The notes beneath the pieces are model-generated. The model worked only from the letters and a program-made list of their open reading frames with translations. It searched no databases and had not been told where the DNA came from. The position numbers and the translations under genes were made by a program. Positions 57,329-64,000 of a DNA stretch of 64,000 nucleotides are shown piece after piece. Every line of letters begins with the position of its first letter. The first letter of the stretch is position 1. The stretch is taken from contig JAJZUV010000003.1 in NCBI GenBank assembly GCA_021848345.1, positions 62,001 to 126,000 on the forward strand, written 5' to 3'. Origin of the DNA: Pseudomonadota bacterium. GTDB taxonomy: Bacteria; Pseudomonadota; Gammaproteobacteria; Burkholderiales; Burkholderiaceae_C.

Positions 57329-58756
57329 TCAGTTGCGCGCGAGCGCCGGGGCGGCCTGCAGTTCCAGCTGTTCCAGGCTGGCGCCGCTGGTGTCCACCGC
57401 CAGCAGGGCCGCGACCAGCGCGCACAGCAGCCAGCTTCCCGCGGCCATGACGATCAGGTAGGGGCCGGCGGAATGGGTGCCGTAATGGGCCACCACGATC
57501 CCCGCGACCAGCGGTGCCAGGAAGCCGCCCAGGCGACTCACCGAGAAGGCGGTGGCGGAACCGCGGCCGCGCAGCGGCGTGGGATAGATCTCGGCCTCGT
57601 AGGTGTGCAGCAGGGGCCCGTCCATGAAGATCAGCATTTCCGTGAGAAAGCCGAACACCACGACCAGCGCGGGCGCGGACGAGAAGTAAAAGCCCAGGCC
57701 GGCCAGCATGTTGAGCAGGTAGAAGCCGGCGATGCCCCACTTGCGCGGGATGCGGTCGGTGACGAAGGAGGACAGATAGGTGCCGACGGGATAGGAGATC
57801 TGGATCAGCGCCGTGTACCCCAGCGCGTGCAGTAGGGTGTAGCCGCGCGCGTACAGGATGATGGGCACGAAGGTGGTGAAGCCGTAGGAGCCGAACCCCT
57901 GGAGAAACTCGATGATCCAGGCGCTCAGGGTGCGGCGCAGATAGCCGCCGCGGAACAGGTCCAGCGTGGAACCGCGGCTCTCGGCAAGGCCCGCGCCGCC
58001 CAGTGGCGCGGCCTTGACGACCGATGCGGCCGCGGCGACGCTGCCGTGCGTCGCGCGCTCGATGCGCTGCATGGCCGCCTGGGCCTCGGCGGCACGCCCG
58101 ACGCGCTCCAGCCAGCGCGGCGACTCGGGGACGATCAGGCGCAGGAACACGGACACGATGGCGCCGAGCGCGGCGATGGCCAGCGCGATGCGAAAACCCG
58201 GCAGGGGCAGATGCGCGGCCTGGCTCAGCCACCAGGTCAGCAGTCCGCCGACCGTGCCCCCGCAAAAGCCGAAGGTCAGCATGAGCGAACTCATGCGGCC
58301 GCGCCGGTTCGACGGCGCGATCTCCTGCATGTAGGTGACCGACAGCGGAATCTCCGCGCCGGTGCCCAGCCCGGCGATGAAAATCGCCAGCAGGAACACC
58401 GGGCCCAGCGGCGCCAGCGTGGCGGCCACGGCACCGAAGGCCAGCAGCCCGAGGTTCAGCGTGAAGGCACGCCCGCGGCCGATCCTGTCGGCCATGCGCC
58501 CGAGCGCGAGGGCGCCGATGAACGTGCCCAGGAACAGCATGGTGGGAATCCGCGTGGCCAGCGCATGCTGCCCATGCGAGGCGACGAAGTGAAAGGACAG
58601 CGGCCCGATCGAGTACAGCATGTAGGTGTCCCAGAACACCCCCAGGCTGATCAGCACCATGTACAGGGTCATGATCGGCGATGGAGGCAGTCGATCGATG
58701 CGCCCCTGGATGTCCAGGGGATCGATCGCGGGATGTCCTGCGAGGTCGTGGTTCAC
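57329..58756 (-). CDS. MFS transporter, sugar/organic-acid symporter type
   Basis: 475 residues, twelve helices. Motif A between helices 2 and 3 (LGRMADRIGRGRAFTLNLGL), GAEIPLSVTYMQEIAPSNRRG (helices 4-5) and PESPRWL plus a charged central loop are typical of the sugar/aromatic-acid porter branch. The second half has YTALIQISYPVGTYLSSFVTDRIPRKW. It sits 55 bp below the LigI-like amidohydrolase and above fumC, so it most likely imports the acid or lactone they consume. The specific substrate is unknown. Confidence 0.87.
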   Translation of the reverse strand: MNHDLAGHPAIDPLDIQGRIDRLPPSPIMTLYMVLISLGVFWDTYMLYSIGPLSFHFVASHGQHALATRIPTMLFLGTFIGALALGRMADRIGRGRAFTLNLGLLAFGAVAATLAPLGPVFLLAIFIAGLGTGAEIPLSVTYMQEIAPSNRRGRMSSLMLTFGFCGGTVGGLLTWWLSQAAHLPLPGFRIALAIAALGAIVSVFLRLIVPESPRWLERVGRAAEAQAAMQRIERATHGSVAAAASVVKAAPLGGAGLAESRGSTLDLFRGGYLRRTLSAWIIEFLQGFGSYGFTTFVPIILYARGYTLLHALGYTALIQISYPVGTYLSSFVTDRIPRKWGIAGFYLLNMLAGLGFYFSSAPALVVVFGFLTEMLIFMDGPLLHTYEAEIYPTPLRGRGSATAFSVSRLGGFLAPLVAGIVVAHYGTHSAGPYLIVMAAGSWLLCALVAALLAVDTSGASLEQLELQAAPALARN

Positions 58757-58811
58757 GTCTAGTCTCCTTGCTTGCTTGTTGGATGGCCGAGCCCTGCCCT
58801 GGGACAGGGCA

Positions 58812-59666
58812 CTACGGCAGGCCCATCAGCGCCCGCGGCGAAGCGGCGAGAATGGTGTGGCGCGGCGCCGCCTCGGGCACCCACTGCTCCAGGGCGCGCA
58901 GGCAGGCCGCGTAGCTGTGCTGGTCCTCGTGCGAAACCCAGGGCCAGTCGCTGGCCCACAGCAGCTGCCCGGGCCCTCCGGCCCTCAGCAGCGCATCGAC
59001 GCAGGCCTGGGGATCGACGCCCCCCAGGCGGTACGGCGCGGACAGCTTCACCCAGGTGTCCCCCGCGGCCACGCCCTGGAGCACCTCGCGGAACCCGGGG
59101 CAGGCCGTGCCCAGCGCCGGGTCGGGCGCGCCGAAGTGGTCCACCACCACGCGGGCCCCGCTGGCCCGCAGATGCGGCAGCACCTGCGCCAGCGCGGGTC
59201 CTTCCAGGTAGATCTCCACATGCAGTCCGACCGCGGCCACGCGCGCCAGGAAGGCGCGGAAGGCTGCGGAGCCCACCTCGGGCCGGGAGTCCCGGCGAAT
59301 CCAGTTCAGGCGCACGCCGACCACCTGGCGCCGGGCCAGGGCTTCGAGTTCGGCCTCGGGGATGCCCGGGTCGACGATCACCGTGCCGCGCAGTCGTTGC
59401 GGGGCCTGGGCCAGGGCTTCGAGCAGCAGGCTGTTGTCGGTGCCGTAGAAGCTGGGCTGCGTGAGCACGCCGTGCGACAGCCCATGGGCGTCCAGCAGGT
59501 CCAGGAATTCATCGACGTGCACGTCGCGCCGCGGCTCGGAATGACGCAGCGGGTCGAGCTTCGCGCCCACGCGCATCACGTGGGCATGGCAATCCACGCC
59601 GAGCACCGGCACGGCGAGCACGTCGGGGGCGGCGCCCAGCTGCGGCGCTGACAGGGAACCTTGCAT
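58812..59666 (-). CDS. LigI-like amidohydrolase (PDC hydrolase family)
   Basis: About 284 residues from ATG 59666. Earlier starts at 59696 (ATG) and 59708 (TTG) would fall on or upstream of the inferred transcription start. A TIM-barrel amidohydrolase of the 2-pyrone-4,6-dicarboxylate lactonase group: the metal or substrate motif GVDCHAHVM, RGTVIVDPGI, VVGVRLNWI, VVVDHFGAPDP and the late Asp in LLWASDWPWVSHED. Such enzymes open lactones of aromatic or tricarboxylic acid breakdown. It is the first gene of an amidohydrolase-MFS-fumC run with a divergent LysR gene, so it probably starts a route ending at fumarate. Confidence 0.82.
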   Translation of the reverse strand: MQGSLSAPQLGAAPDVLAVPVLGVDCHAHVMRVGAKLDPLRHSEPRRDVHVDEFLDLLDAHGLSHGVLTQPSFYGTDNSLLLEALAQAPQRLRGTVIVDPGIPEAELEALARRQVVGVRLNWIRRDSRPEVGSAAFRAFLARVAAVGLHVEIYLEGPALAQVLPHLRASGARVVVDHFGAPDPALGTACPGFREVLQGVAAGDTWVKLSAPYRLGGVDPQACVDALLRAGGPGQLLWASDWPWVSHEDQHSYAACLRALEQWVPEAAPRHTILAASPRALMGLP

Positions 59667-59689
59667 GGACGTTGCGGAATTTCGGGGAA

Positions 59690-59763
59690 ATTGCATAGGC
59701 TTTTGCAATATAAATTCCCCAAAACTGGCCGTCCAATTGGAATTTCCGCCCCTTTTTTATAAG
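59690..59763. promoter_or_regulatory. divergent promoters and operator, amidohydrolase / LysR
   Basis: Minus strand: TTGGAC (59736-59731), 18 bp, TATATT (59712-59707), start near 59702. Plus strand: TTGGAA (59737-59742) and TATAAG (59758-59763), a 15-bp spacer. The two -35 boxes share the palindrome CCAATTGG (59733-59740). The dyad ATTGC-N10-GCAAT (59690-59709) covers the leftward start and is a likely LysR site. This is the most AT-rich patch of the neighbourhood. Confidence 0.55.
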
Positions 59764-59800
59764 CTATTCCAATGTTTTGGCTCTACTTGAGAACCGCGCC

Positions 59801-60715
59801 ATGAAGCACTACACCCTGGCCCAGCTCGAAGCCTTCGCCGCGATCGCGCGCCTGGGTTCCTTCCAGGCCGCGGCCGACTCGCTGGGCGTGACCCAGCCCA
59901 CCGTGTCCCTGCGCATGCGCGACCTCGAGCACGCGCTCGGCCAGCGCCTGTTCGAGCGCCAGGGGCGCGGACGCCCGCGACCGACTCCGGCGGGCCGCGC
60001 CATGCTGCCGCAGGTCGAGCGGGTGCTGGCCCTGCTCGATGACATGGACGAACAGCTGGAGTCCAGCCCGAGCGGGCGGGAAGTCATCCGTCTCGGCGCC
60101 TCCAACACCTTCGCGCTGGCCTTCCTGCCCTCGGTGCTGGCGCAGGCCGAAGTGCGCCTGCCCAGCCTGAGCGTGGACGTCACCATCTCGGACAGCAACA
60201 ACCTGGCCGCGGCCATGAACGCGGGCAGTTTGGATGTGGCGGTGCTGCTGGCCGGCAACCTGCGCCGCGGCGTGCACGTGGAGCCGCTGGCCACCTACGA
60301 CATCGCCTGGCTGTCGGCCGCATCGACCCAGGTTCCCCGCCACATCCGCGGCGGCGACCTGAAGGGGCGGCGCATCATCAGCCTGCCCATGACCTCGCCG
60401 CTGAGCCGCACGATCCTGGACTGGTTCGACGCCTCGGGCGCGACGCCCCCCGCGCACAACACCTGCAACGACATGGCCACGCTGATCCGGCTCATCGCCT
60501 CCGGCACCGCGCTGAGCATTCTTCCCCTGTGCGTCGTGGAGGGCGACCTGCGACGCGGCGCCATCGTGGCGCACAGCTCGGAGCCGCGCCTGGAGCCCTA
60601 CCAGATCTGCATCGCCTACCCCACGCGCTCGGCGCGCCCGATCCTGCAAGCCTTCCTCGACGTCATCCGGCGCACCATGCGCGACATCGGCTCGGCCCAC
60701 GTCGCGATGGCCTGA
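59801..60715 (+). CDS. LysR family regulator
   Basis: 304 residues from ATG 59801; an in-frame TTG at 59777 is possible. The HTH reads LEAFAAIARLGSFQAAADSL, TQPTVSLRMRDLEHALGQRL; the effector domain has IRLGASNTFALAFLPSVLAQ and TLIRLIASGTALSILPLCVV. Divergent to the amidohydrolase gene with interlocked promoters, so it should control that run and itself in response to a pathway intermediate. It converges on the glucanase gene across 78 bp. Confidence 0.9.
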   Translation: MKHYTLAQLEAFAAIARLGSFQAAADSLGVTQPTVSLRMRDLEHALGQRLFERQGRGRPRPTPAGRAMLPQVERVLALLDDMDEQLESSPSGREVIRLGASNTFALAFLPSVLAQAEVRLPSLSVDVTISDSNNLAAAMNAGSLDVAVLLAGNLRRGVHVEPLATYDIAWLSAASTQVPRHIRGGDLKGRRIISLPMTSPLSRTILDWFDASGATPPAHNTCNDMATLIRLIASGTALSILPLCVVEGDLRRGAIVAHSSEPRLEPYQICIAYPTRSARPILQAFLDVIRRTMRDIGSAHVAMA

Positions 60716-60793
60716 GCGCGCGAGTTCCTCCAGGCCTCGGCGCGGGCGCGAAGCGACCGGCGCCGGGTCCCGGACAGCAGGATCGCTGCGGAC

Positions 60794-62251
60794 TCAGAAC
60801 ATCGTGCCCAGCGTGATCGACAGCGAAGTCATCGCGCCGCTGGTGGTGAACGAGGGATTGGCCGCGCACACGTCGTCGTAGGCGAAGCCGTAGGCCAGGC
60901 CGGTGGTGCTCCAGTTGTGGAAGCTGTGGGCCCACAGGTTCGACGGCGCGAACTGGTAGTAGGGATCGGGAACCGGCGCCGGACAGCTGGCGTCGGACAG
61001 CGTGATGCCGGCCAGGCCGGTGTCGCTCATCTGGCCGCGATTGAAGGCGGCGAGGATCTGCTTGCCGATGTTCTTCTGCGCGGCGCCGCCGGATGCCATG
61101 GTGCCGGCGCATTGCCAGATGTTCGCGGTGTTGACGTCGGTGAAGCTGAAGGTCGTCGTTCCGTCGGTGAAACTCCAATTGCCGGTGGCCGGGCTCGCAC
61201 AGGTGAACGTGCCCGATGACGAGTCCGTCACGGTGATGGTCTTGCCGTTCCAGGAGCCGATGACCGTGTCGAAGTAGGTGTTGAAATTGGCCCCCAGCCC
61301 GGAGCCCAGGCCCAGGCCGGACAGATGATCGGGCGAGATGGCACGCAGGTAGGAGGTACCTGCCGGATAGGCGCTGGGGGCGCTGACCGCCTGGGTGAGT
61401 CCCTTGTAGACGGTCTGGTCGAAACCGGCGATGGCGGCCAGGGCCTGCTGGCGCGTCACGTTGAGCCGTCCCTGCGTGCTCGCGCCCGGCTGGGCCGCGA
61501 CGATCAGCGGCATGCCGAACTGGTCCACGTAGGTCGTGTTGCCGTTGAGCACGCCGCCACTGTCGATCGAGCACTCGAACCAGTCGTACAGGCACAGCGA
61601 TCCCGGCGTTCCGGTGTCGAAACCGGGGCCGGCGTAGGGATTGACGTGGGTCACGCCCGCGCTCGTGAAACCGGCCTGGGCGGTGAAGGGCAACTTGGGA
61701 ATGCCCAGCGAGATGTACACGCGCATGCTGAAGGCGTTGTTGCCGGTGCCCAGGCCGGGAATGTTGGCCGTGTCGATATTGCCCAGTTCGATGTAGTTCG
61801 GGCCGCTCAGGGACAGTGCGATGCTGTAGTCGGCCCAGGCCGAGGGATAGGCGGTGTCGATGGTCTGGGTATCGGCGGTGCCGACCACGCCGTTCGGGTC
61901 GGGAAAACTGTGCGCCGCCTGCGTGTTGTCCGCGAGCGCGACCGCGTGCACCGAGCCCGAGGCGTGCACTCGGTAGCACACGAAGTTGGTCAGCGCGGCG
62001 TCCGTGTACAGACCGCCGATGATGTAGGCGTACGCCACGGTGCTGGCGCCCGCCGGCAGATTGGCCTGGCTCAGGTCGATGCTCAGCGGCACTTTCATGC
62101 CGCTCGACGTCGAGGCCGCGGTACCGCTGGTGGCTGCCGAAGCGCTCGTGCCGCCGGCTCCGCCTCCGCCGCCGCACGCGGAGAGCATGGCTGCCCCGCC
62201 CACGCCCAGAAGAAATCCGCGACGCGAAACCGGTCGGGCAGCTTGTTCCAT
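60794..62251 (-). CDS. GH64-type beta-1,3-glucanase-like lipoprotein
   Basis: 485 residues. The N-terminus SRRGFLLGVGGAAMLSACGG has both a twin-Arg motif and a lipobox (LSAC), so a Tat-exported lipoprotein is likely. A Ser/Ala/Thr linker leads to a beta-rich domain. CLYDWFECSIDSGGVLNGNT, TYVDQFGMPLIV and the closing LAYGFAYDDVCAANPS match the thaumatin-like GH64 glucanase family, which cleaves beta-1,3-glucan. Catalytic Glu/Asp are likely DWFE and a later Asp but I cannot assign them firmly. GAGGGG lies about 9 nt before ATG 62251. It stands alone between LysR and tRNA-Arg. Confidence 0.78.
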   Translation of the reverse strand: MEQAARPVSRRGFLLGVGGAAMLSACGGGGGAGGTSASAATSGTAASTSSGMKVPLSIDLSQANLPAGASTVAYAYIIGGLYTDAALTNFVCYRVHASGSVHAVALADNTQAAHSFPDPNGVVGTADTQTIDTAYPSAWADYSIALSLSGPNYIELGNIDTANIPGLGTGNNAFSMRVYISLGIPKLPFTAQAGFTSAGVTHVNPYAGPGFDTGTPGSLCLYDWFECSIDSGGVLNGNTTYVDQFGMPLIVAAQPGASTQGRLNVTRQQALAAIAGFDQTVYKGLTQAVSAPSAYPAGTSYLRAISPDHLSGLGLGSGLGANFNTYFDTVIGSWNGKTITVTDSSSGTFTCASPATGNWSFTDGTTTFSFTDVNTANIWQCAGTMASGGAAQKNIGKQILAAFNRGQMSDTGLAGITLSDASCPAPVPDPYYQFAPSNLWAHSFHNWSTTGLAYGFAYDDVCAANPSFTTSGAMTSLSITLGTMF

Positions 62252-62425
62252 GAGATGGATTCCCCTCGTTGCAGAAAGTGAGCGATGTGTGCGATTGAGT
62301 CTACTGGCCCTTCATTTCACCTCTCAACACAATGTTCTGGAGTTGCCGGAAAAAGACAAAATCCAATCCACTGGTTGTGTGCGTGCGCTGCATAACCGCA
62401 GATCCGAGACTCCGCGAAGCCCAGA

Positions 62426-62452
62426 ACAAAAAGCCCCGCTCGATGGCGGGGC
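62426..62452 (-). terminator. Rho-independent terminator of tRNA-Arg
   Basis: Stem GCCCCGC/GCGGGGC with a 6-nt loop (62433-62452); on the minus strand a run of five T follows. It lies 30 bp past the tRNA 3' end. This is the clearest intrinsic terminator in the window. The rest of the 62252-62481 gap holds nothing else I can name. Confidence 0.85.
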
Positions 62453-62481
62453 CTGCAACTACATGATTTTCTTACAGGAAT

Positions 62482-62557
62482 TGGCGCGCCCGGCTGGGAT
62501 CGAACCAGCGACCCTCGGCTTCGGAGGCCGATACTCTATCCACTGAGCTACGGGCGC
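62482..62557 (-). tRNA. tRNA-Arg (anticodon CCG)
   Basis: 76 nt including encoded CCA. Acceptor GCGCCCG pairs with CGGGCGC; D arm GCTC/GAGT; anticodon stem TCGGC/GCCGA around loop CTCCGAA, giving CCG, which reads CGG; T arm GCTGG-TTCGATC-CCAGC. All arms pair. A TTACACT stretch about 35 nt upstream could be the -10 region. A terminator follows at 62452. Confidence 0.97.
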
Positions 62558-62846
62558 ATGGCGCCGGAGGCGGGGTCCGGGCCAAACCGACAGTGTAACG
62601 CCTTGCACACCCCGAGGGACAGCGCGGCGGCGCGCGCACGCCCGGTGGCTGGCACGTGGCCGCGGCGCGCCGGGCCTGCCACGGCGGGGCCCGCAAGGTG
62701 CTGATGGTCGTCAACTCCGCGCACGTGCGGCGGTGCAGCAGGGTGCCGCGCGTGCCCATGGGTGTGCGGGCGTCCTATCATGCACACCGCAACTGCGGCG
62801 CGGCCCTCGCGGGAGCCGCGCCATTCGCGACCTTTCTGCACCGACC

Positions 62847-63434
62847 ATGAGCGCACACGACTCCAATCATTCCAAGGGCCATGCCGCGCCCGCCGACGCT
62901 TCGACCGGGGCCCTGCCCTTCGCGCCCACGCTGCGCAAGCTGATCGTGATCCTGCTGGTGGGCTTCGCGGTGCCGGTGATCATCCTGGTGCTGATCGCCC
63001 ACTTCATCGCCAGCGAGACGGAGCCGCCCGCATCCACCGAAGCGGTGGGCACGCAGGCCTCCACCGACCAGCGCATCGCCCCGGTGGCGCAGGCCAGCGC
63101 GGCCGCGCCGGCCGCCGCCAGCGCCAGCACCCCCGCGGCGACCGCCGCCGCCAGCGCCGCTCCCGCCGCCGGCGCCACGGTGGCCGATGCCGGCAAGAAG
63201 GTCTACGAAAGCACCTGCATCGCCTGCCACGGCGCCGGCGTCGCCGGCGCGCCCAAGTTCGGCGACAAGGCCGACTGGGCGTCGATCATCGCCCAGGGCA
63301 TGCCCACGCTGTACGACCGCGCGCTGCACGGCTACACCGGCAAGCGCGGCATGATGCCCCCGAAGGGCGGCAGCACGGCCAGCGACGCCGATGTGAAGGC
63401 CGCGGTCGACTACATGGTGGCCGCCGCCAAGTAA
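62847..63434 (+). CDS. membrane-anchored class I cytochrome c (c5-like)
   Basis: 195 residues. One N-terminal helix (LIVILLVGFAVPVIILVLIA) anchors it in the inner membrane, then a long Ala/Pro/Thr linker (about 65-105) reaches the periplasmic heme domain. The heme site is CIACH (124-128), and the axial Met is in KRGMMPPKGG. Such proteins carry electrons between the bc1 complex and a terminal oxidase or reductase. No partner gene adjoins. The 289-bp gap before it (62558-62846) holds the tRNA promoter side and no other gene. Confidence 0.92.
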   Translation: MSAHDSNHSKGHAAPADASTGALPFAPTLRKLIVILLVGFAVPVIILVLIAHFIASETEPPASTEAVGTQASTDQRIAPVAQASAAAPAAASASTPAATAAASAAPAAGATVADAGKKVYESTCIACHGAGVAGAPKFGDKADWASIIAQGMPTLYDRALHGYTGKRGMMPPKGGSTASDADVKAAVDYMVAAAK

Positions 63435-63472
63435 GGGCATGCGCGGCGCGCCCGCCGTGCCGGCGCGCGCGT

Positions 63473-64000
63473 TCAGCGCCAGCGCGGCAGCGCCGACGGG
63501 CTGGCTTGAAAACCCAGGCGCGACTCGACGTCGCCCGGCTCCAGGGGCTGCAGCGCCAGCGGCGCGGCGCCGGGCAGGCGCAAGGTGGTGAGCGCCTCGT
63601 CCAGCCAGGGTTCCAGCAGCACGACGTCCAGGCTGTGCAGCAGGCCCGGGCCCGCGCCGGTACGCAGCCACACGCGCCCGCGCTGGTCCAGCCAGGCCTC
63701 GAGCGCCTCGCAGTCCACCCCGGTGTGGGTGCTCCAGCGCACGGACCGCGCATCGGATTGCAGGCGCAGGATCAGCGGCGCCGCCTCGAGTTCCACGTAG
63801 ACCTGCTGCGGCCCGTTCTGGAAATACCAGCAGCCCTGCGCGTCGGGCTGGTAGTTGCGCGCGACGAAGCCGCACAGGCCCTCGTGCAGCAGCCGGCTGG
63901 CGCCTTGCTTGTCCAGCGCGCCGTCGTCGCGCCGCGGCCAGGGCAGCGCCTGGGCATCGCGAATCCACCACTGCCCGCGCGCATCCAGCCCGAGCCAGCC
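63473..64000 (-). CDS. conserved protein of unknown function, 5' end outside window
   Basis: At least 176 residues, open to the window edge, so the start is missing. The sequence reads as a real protein: ARGQWWIRDAQALPWPRRDD, a tryptophan- and aromatic-rich GCWYFQNGPQQVYVELEAAP block, then LRLQSDARSVRWSTHTG and a C-terminal LEPGDVESRLGFQ. I recall this style from uncharacterised Burkholderiales proteins of about 180 residues but cannot name the family with confidence. No signal peptide or membrane segment is visible in the part shown. It converges with the cytochrome gene over 38 bp. Confidence 0.75.
   Translation of the reverse strand, partial: GWLGLDARGQWWIRDAQALPWPRRDDGALDKQGASRLLHEGLCGFVARNYQPDAQGCWYFQNGPQQVYVELEAAPLILRLQSDARSVRWSTHTGVDCEALEAWLDQRGRVWLRTGAGPGLLHSLDVVLLEPWLDEALTTLRLPGAAPLALQPLEPGDVESRLGFQASPSALPRWR

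Noticed and set aside
62400-62600. tRNA-Arg as an integration site for a genomic island
   Set aside because: No repeat of the tRNA 3' end and no integrase within the window; neighbouring genes have ordinary composition.

Overview
The window is about 64 kb of very GC-rich DNA (most genes end codons in G or C). Gene content and order point to a chromosome of a betaproteobacterium, most likely Burkholderiales. The markers are a urtABCDE/ureABCEFG urea locus with a long-form UrtB, tcuAB with a LysR regulator, a recC-recB-recD operon, a DUF4197 lipoprotein-like gene, and a membrane-anchored class I cytochrome with an Ala-rich linker. That placement is inference from synteny and protein style, not from a search. 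I saw no CRISPR array, prophage, insertion sequence or rRNA. The only RNA gene is tRNA-Arg(CCG).

Layout. 1-1.6 kb: MarR regulator, cytochrome b561 and YceI, a small minus-strand operon. 1.9-4.7 kb: an AcoR-type sigma-54 activator facing a TSUP anion exporter. 4.7-13.9 kb: recC-recB-recD. 14.1-18.9 kb: a three-gene cytoplasm-facing molybdenum enzyme complex (catalytic, Fe-S and DmsC-type anchor subunits), best read as SoeABC-like sulfite dehydrogenase. 19.0-26.8 kb: MocA-like cofactor cytidylyltransferase, then coxS-L-M plus MoxR and VWA maturation genes for a form II CO-dehydrogenase-type hydroxylase, with a divergent GAF/Fis regulator. 26.9-29.6 kb: a HAD phosphatase, an MFS carrier of clearly lower GC and a probable gene remnant, which looks like acquired or eroded DNA. 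29.6-41.7 kb: the urea locus, with urtABCDE leftward and ureABCEFG rightward from a 342-bp control region; ureD is displaced to the far end on the opposite strand behind a DUF4197 gene. 41.8-51.8 kb: two acyl-CoA ligases, a CoA-transferase, an MHS-family carrier, tcuB and tcuA, and the LysR regulator. 51.9-55.7 kb: a DHA2-type exporter, then an HD-GYP and an EAL c-di-GMP phosphodiesterase. 55.8-60.7 kb: a LigI-like amidohydrolase, an MFS carrier and fumC, with a divergent LysR gene. 60.8-64 kb: a GH64-type lipoprotein glucanase, tRNA-Arg, a cytochrome c and a truncated conserved gene.

How it fits together. The urea locus takes up urea by an ATP-driven ABC transporter and hydrolyses it with a nickel urease. 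The control region carries a consensus-like sigma-54 promoter in each direction, a GCAC-N7-GTGC dyad of NtrC type and three 11-bp direct repeats, so nitrogen control is visible in the DNA. The cox and soe blocks suggest lithotrophic or mixotrophic electron sources. The tcu and amidohydrolase/MFS/fumC blocks look like organic-acid catabolism, each under its own LysR regulator with a readable promoter/operator layout. The most unusual items are the urt-ure control region, the reshuffled ureD, the CoA-transferase with a domain order that looks permuted, the Cys-motif EAL protein and the amidohydrolase-MFS-fumC cluster.
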